Source: Polaromonas vacuolata
Lineage (GTDB): Bacteria; Pseudomonadota; Gammaproteobacteria; Burkholderiales; Burkholderiaceae_C
Assembly (NCBI RefSeq): GCF_012584515.1
Contig: NZ_CP051461.1
Span: 1,286,001-1,350,000 of the forward strand
Direction of reading: 5' to 3'
DNA: 64,000 bases
Shown: piece after piece, positions 63,625 through 64,000 of the stretch
How the letters are laid out: every line of letters starts with the position of its first letter
How positions within the stretch are numbered: the stretch's first letter is position 1
Notes under the pieces: generated by a model
What the model was told of the DNA's origin: nothing
The model's database searches: none
Seen by the model: the letters and a program-made list of their open reading frames with translations, nothing else
Program-made: the position numbers and the translations under genes

Positions 63625-64000
63625 TGTCAATACCTATCCCTAATATTTCGTCTGACAAGATGCTTTTTGCTACACCTGCTGGCATGCCGATAGAAGTTTC
63701 TCAGACGCGTGCGCGCCGCTCTATTCAGGCTAGAGTCGTATGGGGCTCGCGCATAGTGACGGTTGGCGGCGATGCACCAGTGCGTATCCAGTCAATGACT
63801 AATACCGATACGGTGGATGCGATAGGCACAGCCATTCAGGTCAAAGAGCTGGCACTGGCCGGCTCAGAGTTGGTTCGTATCACGGTCAATACACCAGAGG
63901 CCGCCGCGGCAGTGCCCTATGTGCGTGAACAGCTTGATCGCATGGGCATAGACGTGCCGCTGGTGGGTGACTTTCACTTCAACGGCCACCGCTTGTTGAC
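63624..64000 (+). CDS. ispG: 4-hydroxy-3-methylbut-2-enyl diphosphate synthase IspG, 3' truncated by the window
   Basis: Iron-sulfur enzyme of the non-mevalonate isoprenoid pathway. The first 125 residues are visible: a short lead, then [46 protein letters not shown] and [12 protein letters not shown], all hallmarks of GcpE/IspG. The Cys cluster lies beyond the window end. ATG 63624 shares one base with the rodZ stop codon, so translation is coupled. Confidence 0.93.
   Translation, partial: MSIPIPNISSDKMLFATPAGMPIEVSQTRARRSIQARVVWGSRIVTVGGDAPVRIQSMTNTDTVDAIGTAIQVKELALAGSELVRITVNTPEAAAAVPYVREQLDRMGIDVPLVGDFHFNGHRLL

Overview
The window reads as a chromosomal segment of a betaproteobacterium in the order Burkholderiales, most likely family Comamonadaceae (Rhodoferax/Polaromonas-like). 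The grounds are gene content and order: queG/tsaE/amiC, mogA/darP/pmbA, sucA-sucB-lpd-zapE, rluD/scpB/rluB, ndk-rlmN-pilW-rodZ-ispG, a Bug-type solute receptor, DUF455 and DUF2721 proteins. This is inference from protein families; no database search was possible. Base composition looks moderate by eye and was not computed.

Layout. 0-5 kb: an ABC importer (receptor, two permeases, ATPase) ending with an alkaline-phosphatase-superfamily hydrolase. 5-6 kb: a glycine-betaine receptor (ProX) without its permease or ATPase. 6.5-24.6 kb: housekeeping genes (suhB, trmJ, cysE, mogA, darP, pmbA, amiC, tsaE, queG, xerD, gamma-carbonic anhydrase, hslO, a YegD-like Hsp70) mixed with transporters. 25.3-27.4 kb: an AT-rich gene for a large protein with a Cys-His-Asp pattern like the ShET2/EspL cysteine-protease effectors. 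27.7-30.6 kb: acrylyl-CoA reductase plus propionyl-CoA synthetase. 31.3-35.2 kb: a molybdenum hydroxylase pair with its XdhC maturation factor.

35.2-41 kb is a decayed, gene-poor stretch. It holds an orphan LuxR-type regulator, a complete IS30-family element with inverted repeats, an ArsR-family regulator, and, in apparently empty DNA, the ruins of a sulfur-oxidation cluster: a clear soxB pseudogene, a probable soxX remnant and possibly a soxA remnant. Short tandem repeats, several of them heptanucleotides, are concentrated here and also occur near 5 kb. 41-47.8 kb: the 2-oxoglutarate dehydrogenase operon sucA-sucB-lpd and zapE. 47.8-53 kb: a secreted coiled-coil protein, a YdjM-like membrane protein, Gfa, a luciferase-like oxidoreductase and a CLC antiporter with fluoride-type (CLC-F) motifs. 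53-64 kb: a DinG-type helicase, bamD, rluD, scpB, rluB with a Gly/Arg/Asn-rich tail, ndk, rlmN, pilW, rodZ and the start of ispG (cut by the window end).

The most interesting points are the candidate effector-like protease at 25.3-27.4 kb, the hidden sox ruin at about 38.9-40.8 kb next to a regulator that may have controlled it, and the scattered heptanucleotide repeats. No tRNA, rRNA or CRISPR array was recognised.
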